64,000 nt of DNA from CBIHON01 sp966211965. Lineage in GTDB: Bacteria > Pseudomonadota > Gammaproteobacteria > Burkholderiales > Burkholderiaceae_D. A model generated the notes under the pieces. That model had not been told where the DNA came from, did not search any database, and worked only from the letters and a program-made list of their open reading frames with translations. The stretch covers positions 62,001-126,000 of the forward strand of contig CBIHON010000004.1 in NCBI GenBank assembly GCA_966211965.1, read 5' to 3'. Positions 1 to 7,615 of the stretch are shown piece by piece. Position 1 is the first letter of the stretch. Every line of letters begins with the position of its first letter. A program made the translations under genes and the position numbers.

Positions 1-1
1 C

Positions 2-205
2 CGGGTCATCGGTGACGGCGATCGCCGGAAACTGTTCCACATGCAGACCAACCTCCGTTACGGTTGCTCGATCATGCGCATGTATCTCGACATGGAGCAT
101 GGCAATCTTTTTCTTGCACTGGGCCGCTACAACGGCAGCCGCGGCAGAGCGGAATACCCCGAGGCGGTATTGGCCGCCTGGAAACGCTGGGAATACAAGG
201 CCTGA
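2..205 (+). CDS. Lytic transglycosylase, C-terminal part (5' end outside window)
   Basis: The frame is open from the left edge to a TGA at 203-205 and encodes the last 67 residues of a protein. The visible part contains an LRYGC segment followed by LALGRYNGSRG and an ending AAWKRWEYKA. The NLRYG...LGRYNGS pattern is typical of the second half of SLT-type soluble lytic transglycosylases, where it lines the glycan-binding groove; the catalytic Glu would lie upstream, outside the window. The family cleaves peptidoglycan to 1,6-anhydromuropeptides in the periplasm, which would feed the recycling enzymes AmpD and Mpl encoded further along. The assignment rests on a short fragment, so the subclass cannot be given. 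Confidence 0.7.
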   Translation, partial: RVIGDGDRRKLFHMQTNLRYGCSIMRMYLDMEHGNLFLALGRYNGSRGRAEYPEAVLAAWKRWEYKA

Positions 206-421
206 ATTTTTCAGCGCGAATCATGCAGTGGCAATTGCTCGCAATGGCGTTTTACCCTCTTCTCATCCTTCTTTAAAACTTCTTCTGTCTTTTCACGAAG
301 CGGTAACACGAGCTTTCTATAATCGGGCGCAAAACGAAGGCCGCTTGGCCTTTTGGCATTTCACTCTTGGCATGCGCTCCATAGCTTGCTTTCATCCAAC
401 TCTATCGTGAAAGTCTGAAAA

Positions 422-2398
422 ATGTCCGATTTGCCTCATCCGTCACGCCGACAGATCCTTAAGTTTTTGGCCGGCGTTCCCGCACTATTGCCGCTAGGCT
501 CATTTGCATCCGCGTCGTTGCTGTCGGCCTGTGGCGGCGGTGACAACACTTCAGCAGCTGTTCCCGTGCCGGCCGTCGATTATGTCTCGGCGACGTTCAC
601 CTCAATGACTGCGCCCTCCTTGTCCAATCCGGCAGCCATGGCTGCTACGACTGTCGGGTCTGTCCTGAATGTGCAGTTCAGTAACAACACGTCGCAAAGC
701 TACAAGCTTACTTACCAGCCCTTTTTCATTACAGGCGACATGGTCCCTGATGGCAACGGCGGCACGATTCTGAGCGGCGGCTATTTCGATATCAATAACA
801 GGCCGATCATGGACAAGTCGGTGGCAGGCAAGGAGCGCCAAATCTTTTCCGACTCACCGGATGGCACTTCACTGCTGACAGTAGCCGATGCCAAGATTCC
901 CGGTATCAAAGGCAAGCCGGTTTTCGCGGTAGTGCAATTCGAATACACTACGCGCGATCAGAGTGGTGCGAATACCTACGGCACGCTGCCATCGCCGATT
1001 GCCGTGCTGACGTTGGATCAGGATCAGACGACCGGCAAACTCAGCCTGGTCAAGTATCACAACCTCGATACTTCCAAGGCGAACGGCCTATGGATCACCT
1101 GCGGCGCGAGCCTGTCGCCATGGAATACCCATCTGTCCAGCGAAGAATACGAGCCGGATGCGATGAGTGCTGCAAGCAATGCCCAGTTCAAGGCATTCAG
1201 CAAAAATCTGTTTGGCGACGAGAGCAAGGCCAATCCTTATCATTACGGCCACCTGCCCGAGGTTACCGTCAATCCCGACGGCACTGGCACCATCAAAAAG
1301 CATTACTGCCTTGGCCGTATTTCGCATGAACTGATCCAGATGATGCCTGACAATCGCACCGCGCTGATGGGGGATGATTACACCAACGGCGGCCTGTTCT
1401 TGTTCGTGGCTGACAAGGAACGGGATCTTTCTTCCGGCAGTTTGTACGTAGCGAAATTCGGCCCCGGCTTTTCCCTTGACCCGGCCTCAGCCGGCGCCAG
1501 GCTGACATGGATCAAGCTTGGCAGCGCCACCAGCGCGGAGATCGAAAATTTGGCCAATACGCTCAAACCGAGTGACATCATGAGCGTTGCCACCGCCGAC
1601 CCTGGCGATGCCAGCTATACCAAGATGTATGTAGACGGCAAGGTCAATTGGGTCAAGCTGAAGCCCGGCATGGAAAAGGCGGCCGCTTTTCTGGAAACCC
1701 ATCGCTACGCCAATCTGGTCGGCGCCAGCATGGGACTGACCAAACTAGAAGGCACGACGGTCAACATCAAGGACAAGATCGCGTACTCGGCGCTGCAAAA
1801 TATTCAGGGCTCGATGGTCAAGGGTAACGTAGCCTGGAATGCGGAGAACAATGTCAGCGTGGACAAGGCCGTTATCGCTGGCGGCATCCTGGCACATACG
1901 ATGAGCGGCGGCCAGAAAGACTCGAACGGCGACGCGATCAATAGCGAATGGGTTCCGGTGCAAACCAGGACTCTCCTGGTCGGCGAGGACTTGTCGAGCG
2001 CCGATGCCTTGGGTAATACCGCCAATCCCGACAAGGTTTCCAATCCCGATAACCTGAAATTCTCGGAAAAGATGCGAACCTTGTTCATCGGTGAGGACAG
2101 CAGTACCCACGTCAACAATTTCCTGTGGGCTTATAACGTCGATACCAAAGTATTGTCGCGCCTGGCTTCGATGCCGGCAGGCGCCGAAGCGACCGGATTG
2201 CATGTGGCGGACAATCTCAATGGCTGGACCTACATCACGAGTAATTTCCAGCATGCCGGCGATTGGATCTCTTCATTGCATGGCAAGGTCCAGTCCACGC
2301 TCGATCCCTTGGTACGGGCCAACTACAAGGATCGTTTCGGTGCCGCGGTGGGTTACCTGACAGGTGATCCGGTCAATGTGAGACTGTCGGATTCTTGA
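422..2398 (+). CDS. PhoX-family (DUF839) Tat-exported phosphatase-like protein
   Basis: This 658-residue protein resembles the PhoX/DUF839 family, calcium- and iron-dependent alkaline phosphatases of the periplasm or outer surface. The N terminus has a twin-arginine motif, SRRQILKF at about residues 8-15, followed by a hydrophobic stretch. A lipobox-like LSAC ends at Cys37 just before GGGDN, so it may be a Tat-exported lipoprotein rather than a freely secreted enzyme. Family-like segments include WITCGASLSPWNTHLSSEEYE and GRISHELIQMMPDNRTALMGDDYTNGGLF near the middle, and FIGEDSSTHVNNFLW near the C terminus. The gene stands alone between a transglycosylase and a convergent H1-like gene. I found no convincing Pho box in front of it, so phosphate control is not shown. 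The substrate is inferred from the family only. Confidence 0.75.
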   Translation: MSDLPHPSRRQILKFLAGVPALLPLGSFASASLLSACGGGDNTSAAVPVPAVDYVSATFTSMTAPSLSNPAAMAATTVGSVLNVQFSNNTSQSYKLTYQPFFITGDMVPDGNGGTILSGGYFDINNRPIMDKSVAGKERQIFSDSPDGTSLLTVADAKIPGIKGKPVFAVVQFEYTTRDQSGANTYGTLPSPIAVLTLDQDQTTGKLSLVKYHNLDTSKANGLWITCGASLSPWNTHLSSEEYEPDAMSAASNAQFKAFSKNLFGDESKANPYHYGHLPEVTVNPDGTGTIKKHYCLGRISHELIQMMPDNRTALMGDDYTNGGLFLFVADKERDLSSGSLYVAKFGPGFSLDPASAGARLTWIKLGSATSAEIENLANTLKPSDIMSVATADPGDASYTKMYVDGKVNWVKLKPGMEKAAAFLETHRYANLVGASMGLTKLEGTTVNIKDKIAYSALQNIQGSMVKGNVAWNAENNVSVDKAVIAGGILAHTMSGGQKDSNGDAINSEWVPVQTRTLLVGEDLSSADALGNTANPDKVSNPDNLKFSEKMRTLFIGEDSSTHVNNFLWAYNVDTKVLSRLASMPAGAEATGLHVADNLNGWTYITSNFQHAGDWISSLHGKVQSTLDPLVRANYKDRFGAAVGYLTGDPVNVRLSDS

Positions 2399-2618
2399 GA
2401 CCTGAGGCGAACTGGAGCGGTTCGCCGATGCATGAAAAAGGGGGCCATCTCGGGCCTGCGATGCTCACCGCTCCCTCGTACGGCAGCGCTTCTTGCCTCG
2501 ACCTGACCTCTCTTGCACACACCGTCAAATTACTCTGACTACTCTGACTCCTCAAGGCGGAAGGCTGGAACTGCATTCATATCCGGCTGCAGTCTTTCAC
2601 CGAAGGGGACGGCAGCAC

Positions 2619-2655
2619 AAACAAAAACGCCCGCGCGATGCGGGCGTTTTTGTTT
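2619..2655. terminator. Bidirectional intrinsic terminator
   Basis: A perfect 16-bp inverted repeat (2619-2634 against 2640-2655) has a GC-rich core, CGCCCGC/GCGGGCG, flanked by A-rich and T-rich arms. It therefore gives a U-tract on either strand. It lies 18 bp beyond the stop of the minus-strand H1/SWIB gene and is probably that gene's terminator; it would also stop read-through from the PhoX-like gene. The rest of 2399-2672 shows no gene. Confidence 0.85.
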
Positions 2656-2672
2656 GGCACCTGGGAAGAAGA

Positions 2673-3188
2673 TTATTTCAAGTGATCGGAAATGAGCTTG
2701 GTCATCTCGAACATCGACACTTGCTTCTTGCCGCCAAAGACAGCCTTCAGTTTTTCATCTGCATCGATCATGCGTTTGTTCGACGCGTTTTGCAGATTCA
2801 GTTTTTTGATGTATTCCCACACCTTTTTCGTCACTTCCGTGCGCGGCATCGGATTCGCACCGATGACGGCTGCCAGTACGGCGGACGGTGTCATTGGCTT
2901 CATGAACGCTGCGTTTGGTTTGCGTGCCGTTGCCGGTTTGGCGGCGGCTTTCTTTGCTGCTGGTTTAGCGGCGGGTTTGGCTGCAGGGGCCTTTTTCGCT
3001 GCCGGTTTAGCTGCGGCCGGTTTGGCGGCTGCTTTTTTTGCAGCTGGTTTGGCGGCAGGTTTAGCTGCGGCTTTTTTTGCTGGTGCTGCTGCTTTTGCTG
3101 CGGGCTTCTTTACAGCGGCTGCCGGTTTTTTTGCAACGGGTTTTTTCGCAGCCGGTTTGGCGGCTGCGGGTTTTTTGGCTGTTGCCAT
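2673..3188 (-). CDS. Histone H1-like AKP-rich protein with C-terminal SWIB domain
   Basis: The 171-residue protein has two parts. Residues 1 to about 90 are almost only Ala, Lys and Pro in KPAAKK-type repeats, like the C-terminal tail of eukaryotic histone H1 and bacterial H1-like (HctB/AlgP-type) proteins, and should bind DNA by charge. Residues about 91-171 (MTPSAVLAAVIG...TEVTKKVWEYIKKLNLQ...DEKLKAVFGGKKQVSMFEMTKLISDHL) match the SWIB/MDM2 fold known from chromatin remodelling subunits and chlamydial proteins. ATG 3188 is preferred over a TTG six bases earlier because an AAGGAGG lies 7 nt upstream of the ATG (3196-3202). The protein is probably a nucleoid-associated architectural protein; its partners are unknown. 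Confidence 0.85.
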   Translation of the reverse strand: MATAKKPAAAKPAAKKPVAKKPAAAVKKPAAKAAAPAKKAAAKPAAKPAAKKAAAKPAAAKPAAKKAPAAKPAAKPAAKKAAAKPATARKPNAAFMKPMTPSAVLAAVIGANPMPRTEVTKKVWEYIKKLNLQNASNKRMIDADEKLKAVFGGKKQVSMFEMTKLISDHLK

Positions 3189-3510
3189 CTTCAAGCCTCC
3201 TTCACAGATGTGTTGGGAAATTGCGTCATTTCACGCACCGCTAATAGTGGTGGGGATTTTCCGGGGATGCAAGTGTTTTTTGCGCGATTTTGCAGGAATT
3301 TGCTGCCCAGGCGCCATGCCCTTCCATAGGAGAAGAAGCGGTGCGCCGCATGCAGGCAGAAGAGTGGTGTGTTGTGACGCAGTTTTCCGGATTGGTTTGC
3401 GCAAATGCGGCGCACCACGCCGCATTCGAAAATGCTGCTTTCCCTCTGCTTTGGCGGAAGTTTTTATCGAGAGGGCAGGGCAGTAGAAATCGATACGCCG
3501 CGTCGCAGCA
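3189..3510. other. Intergenic region with a 12-bp inverted repeat
   Basis: This 322-bp stretch lies between the SWIB/H1 gene start and the ffh stop, both on the minus strand. It holds a perfect 12-bp inverted repeat, GGTGCGCCGCAT at 3340-3351 and ATGCGGCGCACC at 3405-3416, with 53 bases between the arms. It should also contain the promoter of the H1/SWIB gene, which I could not place. No gene is visible. Confidence 0.5.
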
Positions 3511-4878
3511 TTAGCGCATGCCGGGCAGCATGCCCTTCATTCCGCGCATCATCTTCATCAGGCCGCCGCCTTTGAGTTTCTTCATCATCGATTGCATTTG
3601 CTCGAATTGCGCCAGCATGCGGTTGACCTCCTGCACCTGCACACCGGCTCCGGCGGCGATGCGGCGCTTGCGCGAAGCCTTGATCAACTCCGGTTTTGCG
3701 CGCTCCAGCGGCGTCATTGAATTGATGATGCCTTCCATGCGGCGCACCTGTTTGTCGGCATTGTCCATGTTGGCGCCGCTGGCAGCCTGCTGCAATTGCG
3801 CAGGGAGTTTGTCCATCAGGTTGGACAGGCCGCCCATCTTTTTCATTTGCGCCAGTTGGGCCTTGAAGTCGTTCAGGTCGAACTTGCCGCCGACCTTGAT
3901 CTTTTGCGCGAGGTCTTGCGCGGCGGCGATGTCGACGCCTTTTTTCGCTTCTTCGACCAGCGCCAGGATGTCCCCCATGCCGAGGATGCGGTTCGCCATC
4001 CGGGTCGGATCGAAGGCTTCCAGTCCGTCGAGTTTTTCGGCGACGCCGGCAAATTTGATGGGCTTGCCGGTGATGTGGCGCACCGATAATGCTGCACCGC
4101 CGCGGGCATCGCCATCGAGCTTGGTCAGCACTACGCCGGTCAGCGGCAATGCGTCGTTGAAGGCCTTGGCGGTGTTGATCGCGTCCTGGCCGAGCATGGC
4201 GTCGACGACGAATAGAGTTTCGATCGGCTTGACTGCTGCGTGCAGAGCGGCGATTTCCTGCATCATCGCTTCATCGATGCCGAGACGGCCGGCGGTGTCG
4301 ATAATGAGTACATCGTGATAATGCCGCTTGGCAAAATCGAGTGCCGCCAGCGCGATATCGACAGGCTTGTCGCTCGGTTGCGAAGGAAAGAAATCGGCGC
4401 CGACCTGACCGCTCACGGTTTGCAATTGGCCGATTGCCGCCGGACGGTAGACGTCGGCCGAGACGGTCAGGACTTTTTTCTTTTTCTGTTCACGCAAATA
4501 CTTGGCGAGTTTGCCGACCGTGGTGGTTTTGCCCGCGCCCTGCAATCCGGCCATCAGAATCACCGCCGGCGGCTGGGTCGCAAAACTCAGTTGCGATGCT
4601 TCCGGTCCCAGGTCCGCACCCATGATGCCGGCCAGTTCGCGCTGCACTACGCCGACCAGGGCCTGGCCCGGTGTCAGCGAACCGATCACATCTTCGCCCA
4701 GCGCTTTCTCCTTGACCTTCGCAATGAATTCGCGCACCGCCGGCAAGGCAACGTCGGCTTCCAGCAAAGCCAAGCGCACTTCGCGCAGCATTTCTGCAGT
4801 ATTGGATTCGGTCAGGCGCGCCTCGCCGCGCATGGTTTTGACGACTTTGGCAAGGCGTTGGGTCAGGTTGTCGAGCAT
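3511..4878 (-). CDS. ffh: Signal recognition particle GTPase Ffh
   Basis: Ffh binds 4.5S RNA and the signal sequences of nascent inner-membrane proteins and delivers ribosomes to FtsY. The 455-residue product begins MLDNLTQRLAKVV with the helical N domain. It then has the G domain with P-loop GLQGAGKTTT, DVYRPAA, DTAGR and TKLDGDARGG. The C-terminal methionine-rich M domain ends MLPGMR. ATG 4878 matches the family N terminus; the longer upstream frame has no family similarity. The gene is divergent from the exported cytochrome gene at 5151, across a 272-bp gap. In other proteobacteria ffh commonly lies beside ypjD, which here is 8.7 kb away. Confidence 0.98.
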   Translation of the reverse strand: MLDNLTQRLAKVVKTMRGEARLTESNTAEMLREVRLALLEADVALPAVREFIAKVKEKALGEDVIGSLTPGQALVGVVQRELAGIMGADLGPEASQLSFATQPPAVILMAGLQGAGKTTTVGKLAKYLREQKKKKVLTVSADVYRPAAIGQLQTVSGQVGADFFPSQPSDKPVDIALAALDFAKRHYHDVLIIDTAGRLGIDEAMMQEIAALHAAVKPIETLFVVDAMLGQDAINTAKAFNDALPLTGVVLTKLDGDARGGAALSVRHITGKPIKFAGVAEKLDGLEAFDPTRMANRILGMGDILALVEEAKKGVDIAAAQDLAQKIKVGGKFDLNDFKAQLAQMKKMGGLSNLMDKLPAQLQQAASGANMDNADKQVRRMEGIINSMTPLERAKPELIKASRKRRIAAGAGVQVQEVNRMLAQFEQMQSMMKKLKGGGLMKMMRGMKGMLPGMR

Positions 4879-5150
4879 GATGAGGATGATGTAAGAGGGA
4901 AAAGAAGGCGCTGCGATGACAGCCGTAATCCGGCATTTTAACCGATGCTGTGTCCCGGCCTGCCTGGCTTGGAGCGGGGGCAAGCTCGAATGTTGCGATG
5001 CAAGGCGTAAAAATGAAGGCTGAAAATAGAATGCCCTTTTGCTAAAATTTTTAAATTTCCGCTGAAGGAATAAAACCCAAGCGCCATTCGTATAAGTGCA
5101 TAGCAGCATTTCCTTTGCCCTTCATACATTCATTTACCAAAGGAGCCCCT

Positions 5151-6506
5151 ATGAACACCTCGCGCTTGAGCGCATTCGGCGTACTGCGATACTTTAGCAA
5201 TTTGATGCTCTGTATCACCTTGGGCCTGGCTGGCATCTCGTTTGCGCAGGCTGCCAACGTGTTGAATGGACAGAACCTGTACAACAATAATTGCTTTGTC
5301 TGTCACGGTCCAGGCGGGCCGACCGGCGCGAGAGGCGGCCGGACTGCGGCGCAGATTGCCGCAGCGATCAGCACGCAACCTGCCATGGCGCAGTTCATCG
5401 GCAAATTTTCCGCTTCCGATCTTGAGGATATCGCGGCTTATCTCGCACCTCAGTCTGCGGCTGCGCCAGTTGCATCGGTTTCGCCCTCGGCTTTGACATT
5501 TGCCGATACCGTGGTCGGCCAAAGCGGCGGCACGCAGAGCGCGATCTTGAGCAATACCGGCTCGGCCGCATTGAATATTTCGGCGATCAGCATCGGTGGC
5601 GGTGCCGCCGGCGATTACAGTTTGGCCGGAGGCTCCTGCGCGGCCGGTGTTTCACTCGCACCAAATGCAAGTTGCACGCTTGTCGTCGCCTTCAAACCAA
5701 CAACCGCCGGCGGCCGCTTCGCAGCCCTCAATATCAACTATGAGCCGAATGGCGGCCTGAGTACCATCAGCTTGAATGGTTCAGGCAGCGTCGGCCTCAA
5801 TTATCAAGGACTGTGGTGGAATCCGGACGAGTCGGGCTGGGGCATGAGCGTGACCCAGCATGGCAGCATGATTTTTGCGGCCATGTTTACCTATGATCAG
5901 GCTGGACAGCCTACCTGGTATGTCATGTCCAGCTGTCCGCTGAGCGGTCCCGCGTGCAGCGGTGAAATCTACAAGGTGGTCGGCGGCACTGGGCCGGGCG
6001 TGCCGTGGAACGGCACGGGCAAGGTGGTGAGCAGCGCCGGCACCGGCACGCTGACATTTACCGACGTGGACCATGGCAAGTTAAGCTTCATTCTCGGCGG
6101 AATTTCCGGCTCCAAGACCATCAGCAGGCAGGTTTTTGCAAACGGCACCACCCTCCCCACAGTCGATTACACGGACTTGTGGTGGAACCAGAACGAATCC
6201 GGCTGGGGTGTTTCGCTTACCCAGCAATTCGGCATGATTTTTGCAATCTGGTACACCTATGATGCGAACGGCAAAGCGATCTGGTATGTGGCATCCAGTT
6301 GCCCGGTAATGGGCGCCGGTTGCAGCGGCGACTTGTATCAAGTCACCGGCGGCAGTCCCCTGACTTCGGTATGGAATGGTGCGAACAAGCTGGTGAACAA
6401 AGTCGGCACCGTCAGCTTTGCTTTCAGCGATTCCGCCTCCGGCACGATGACTTATTCGATCAATGGCGTGACAGGAAATCGAGCCATTACGCGCCAAGGG
6501 TTTTAG
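5151..6506 (+). CDS. Exported cytochrome c / SPD-2-like / duplicated WWN-ESGWG domain protein
   Basis: The 451-residue protein has a signal peptide (residues 1-34, cleavage after AQA). A single-heme class I cytochrome c domain follows, with CFVCH at 48-52 and Met79 as the likely sixth ligand. Residues about 105-220 form an ASPM/SPD-2/Hydin-type beta domain (LSNTGSAALNISAI, CTLVVAFKPT). The C-terminal half is two copies of one domain of about 110 residues, each beginning with WWN..ESGWG.S.TQ, then a TYD...WYV core, a Cys pair and an ISRQVF or ITRQGF ending. ATG 5151 has an AGGAG 5-10 bases upstream. The role is unknown; the architecture suggests a periplasmic or surface electron carrier tethered by beta modules. 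It is monocistronic, with a terminator just downstream. Confidence 0.75.
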   Translation: MNTSRLSAFGVLRYFSNLMLCITLGLAGISFAQAANVLNGQNLYNNNCFVCHGPGGPTGARGGRTAAQIAAAISTQPAMAQFIGKFSASDLEDIAAYLAPQSAAAPVASVSPSALTFADTVVGQSGGTQSAILSNTGSAALNISAISIGGGAAGDYSLAGGSCAAGVSLAPNASCTLVVAFKPTTAGGRFAALNINYEPNGGLSTISLNGSGSVGLNYQGLWWNPDESGWGMSVTQHGSMIFAAMFTYDQAGQPTWYVMSSCPLSGPACSGEIYKVVGGTGPGVPWNGTGKVVSSAGTGTLTFTDVDHGKLSFILGGISGSKTISRQVFANGTTLPTVDYTDLWWNQNESGWGVSLTQQFGMIFAIWYTYDANGKAIWYVASSCPVMGAGCSGDLYQVTGGSPLTSVWNGANKLVNKVGTVSFAFSDSASGTMTYSINGVTGNRAITRQGF

Positions 6507-6522
6507 AAGATTTGCTGTGTTC

Positions 6523-6553
6523 AAGGGCAGGGCCGTACGGCCTGCCCTTTTCT
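6523..6553 (+). terminator. Intrinsic terminator after the cytochrome gene
   Basis: The 9-bp arms AAGGGCAGG (6523-6531) and CCTGCCCTT (6541-6549), with an inner CCG/CGG extension, are followed by a short T-rich run. The hairpin lies 16 bases after the TAG at 6504-6506. Confidence 0.75.
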
Positions 6554-6685
6554 CCCGCGAAAACCCGCAATGCGGCCGGACGCCGTTCCGGCGTTCCGCA
6601 CGAAATGCCGGCGCATTTCAATGCCGAAAAAAATAAATCGATAAAAATCAATTTCTTACCAGCATGAGCTGTGCACCTTCAAAGG

Positions 6686-6701
6686 TGGCATGAAGACTGC
6701 A
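6686..6701 (+). promoter_or_regulatory. Candidate sigma-54 promoter of the broken gene
   Basis: TGGCATGAAGACTGCA has the invariant GG (6687-6688) and GC (6699-6700) separated by exactly 10 bases, as required for a -24/-12 RpoN promoter. It matches the stronger site at 7559-7574 at 15 of 16 positions. The predicted start is about 6712, 57 bases before the ATG at 6769. Confidence 0.6.
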
Positions 6702-6726
6702 TTGTGCTGCATTGTGCTGCATTGTG
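6697..6726 (+). repeat. Three tandem copies of CTGCATTGTG
   Basis: Three perfect head-to-tail copies of the 10-mer occupy 6697-6706, 6707-6716 and 6717-6726. The first copy begins inside the -12 part of the putative sigma-54 promoter, so the array covers the predicted transcription start. Confidence 0.9.
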
Positions 6727-6768
6727 ATATGCAACGATGCTTTCCTTTCCACCTTTTGAGGAAATACC

Positions 6769-7184
6769 ATGGCCATCAACTTGCCCGCTCTGGTGGCCGT
6801 ACTGCTGTCGGCAGGCATGGCTGTTTCGGCGGCGGCTGAGGACGGCGTTACCGATAACGCGATTTTGATCGGCCAGACCGTCGGAGTGAGCGGCCAGATT
6901 GCCGGTGCGGTAAAAGAGTTGAATGAGGCGTCACCATCAATACATTGCAGGCGGTGACGCTCGCACACGGCGCCAATGCCAAGATGCAAGGCAAGGACTT
7001 GATCGATTTGAGGGCTGCGGACGGCAAGTTCTTCATGCGCGAGCGGCTCGAACTTGCGAAGGCCAAAGGCAAAGGGCGGCAAGACTATAAATTCGTCAAT
7101 CCGGTGACCAGGCAGATCGAGCCCAAGGCGATGTATTTTGAAAAGTATGAGGACGTCATCGTCAATTGCGGTATTTACAAATAA
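6769..7184 (+). pseudogene. Chimeric wreck: ABC solute-binding protein start joined to a Cache-domain end
   Basis: The first frame (ATG 6769, GAGGA just upstream) encodes a signal peptide and DNAILIGQTVGVSGQIAGAVKE. That is the usual N terminus of periplasmic-binding proteins of the amino-acid/urea type. It stops after 62 residues. In another frame, from about 6925 to a stop at 7182-7184, follows TLAHGANAKMQGKDLIDLR...GKFFMRERLELAKAKGKG...VNPVTRQIEPKAMYFEKY...VNCGIYK, the C-terminal part of an exported single Cache-domain protein. Neither part is complete and they are out of frame. The locus looks like the scar of a deletion that fused two genes. A sigma-54-like promoter is still present upstream. 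Confidence 0.75.
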
Positions 7185-7355
7185 GCTTTCCGGACTTGCT
7201 TTCCGTACTCGGCTTGCCTGCTGTTCCATCACACTGCGGGCCGCGTTTTCCTGGAGCGGAACGGCGTTTCGTGGGACTGCCATAGAGGGGTAATCCAAGC
7301 TGTTTTGGTGCATTCTTTTCGCCATTTTCCCGCGCTTGCGCGCCGGGGTTTTCTT

Positions 7356-7398
7356 GGCCGGCAAATTGATTTTTCTTTCAATTTGCCGGCCTGATTTT
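7356..7398 (+). terminator. Strong intrinsic terminator
   Basis: The perfect 14-bp inverted repeat GGCCGGCAAATTGA (7356-7369) and TCAATTTGCCGGCC (7378-7391) has an 8-base T-rich loop. It is followed by TGATTTTTTT. It would end transcription coming from the pseudogene and insulate the ABC operon. Confidence 0.85.
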
Positions 7399-7446
7399 TT
7401 TCTCCTGTGATTGGTTCATAACAAGTGCCGCACAAAGCTTGCGGAA

Positions 7447-7484
7447 GTCCGGAATGTCGCGCATCGTGTCCGGCATTTCGCACA
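7447..7484 (+). promoter_or_regulatory. Candidate upstream activator sites (phased direct repeats)
   Basis: GTCCGGAATGTCGCGCA (7447-7463) and GTCCGGCATTTCGCACA (7468-7484) are 13/17 identical and start 21 bases apart, two helical turns. They lie about 100-140 bases before the predicted sigma-54 start, the usual place for NtrC-family activator binding. The assignment to the DctD-like regulator encoded downstream is inference. Confidence 0.35.
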
Positions 7485-7558
7485 AATCACGCCCTCATAA
7501 AAAATGGGCGGCGGCCATAAACCTAGATAAATCAGTCGCTTAACTCTACGGCGAGAGC

Positions 7559-7574
7559 TGGCACGAAGACTGCA
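7559..7574 (+). promoter_or_regulatory. Sigma-54 promoter of the ABC importer operon
   Basis: TGGCACGAAGACTGCA matches the RpoN consensus TGGCAC-N5-TTGCA at all but one position. GG at 7560-7561 and GC at 7572-7573 are 10 bases apart. The predicted start is near 7585, about 30 bases before the ATG at 7616. A sigma-54 activator is encoded at the end of the same gene block. Confidence 0.8.
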
Positions 7575-7615
7575 ATACAGTCTGCGCAACTTTCTCAAAC
7601 TTCATGGAGACACAG

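Larger units (their letters stand above)
7185..7603. other. Intergenic regulatory region of the ABC importer operon
   Basis: These 419 bases lack a gene. From left to right they hold a strong hairpin terminator (7356-7391), a pair of 21-bp-phased direct repeats (7447-7484) that could be activator sites, and the sigma-54 promoter (7559-7574). Confidence 0.6.

Noticed and set aside
295..330. Possible Pho box before the PhoX-like gene
   Set aside because: Only one half-site-like CTGTC is present, with no second CTGTCAT copy at 11-base spacing.
3188..3194. TTG start for the SWIB/H1 gene
   Set aside because: It lies one base from the AAGGAGG, too close for initiation; the ATG at 3188 has ideal spacing.
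2692..3486. Long plus-strand frame over the SWIB/H1 gene
   Set aside because: It is the low-complexity complement of the AKP repeats, without a start signal.
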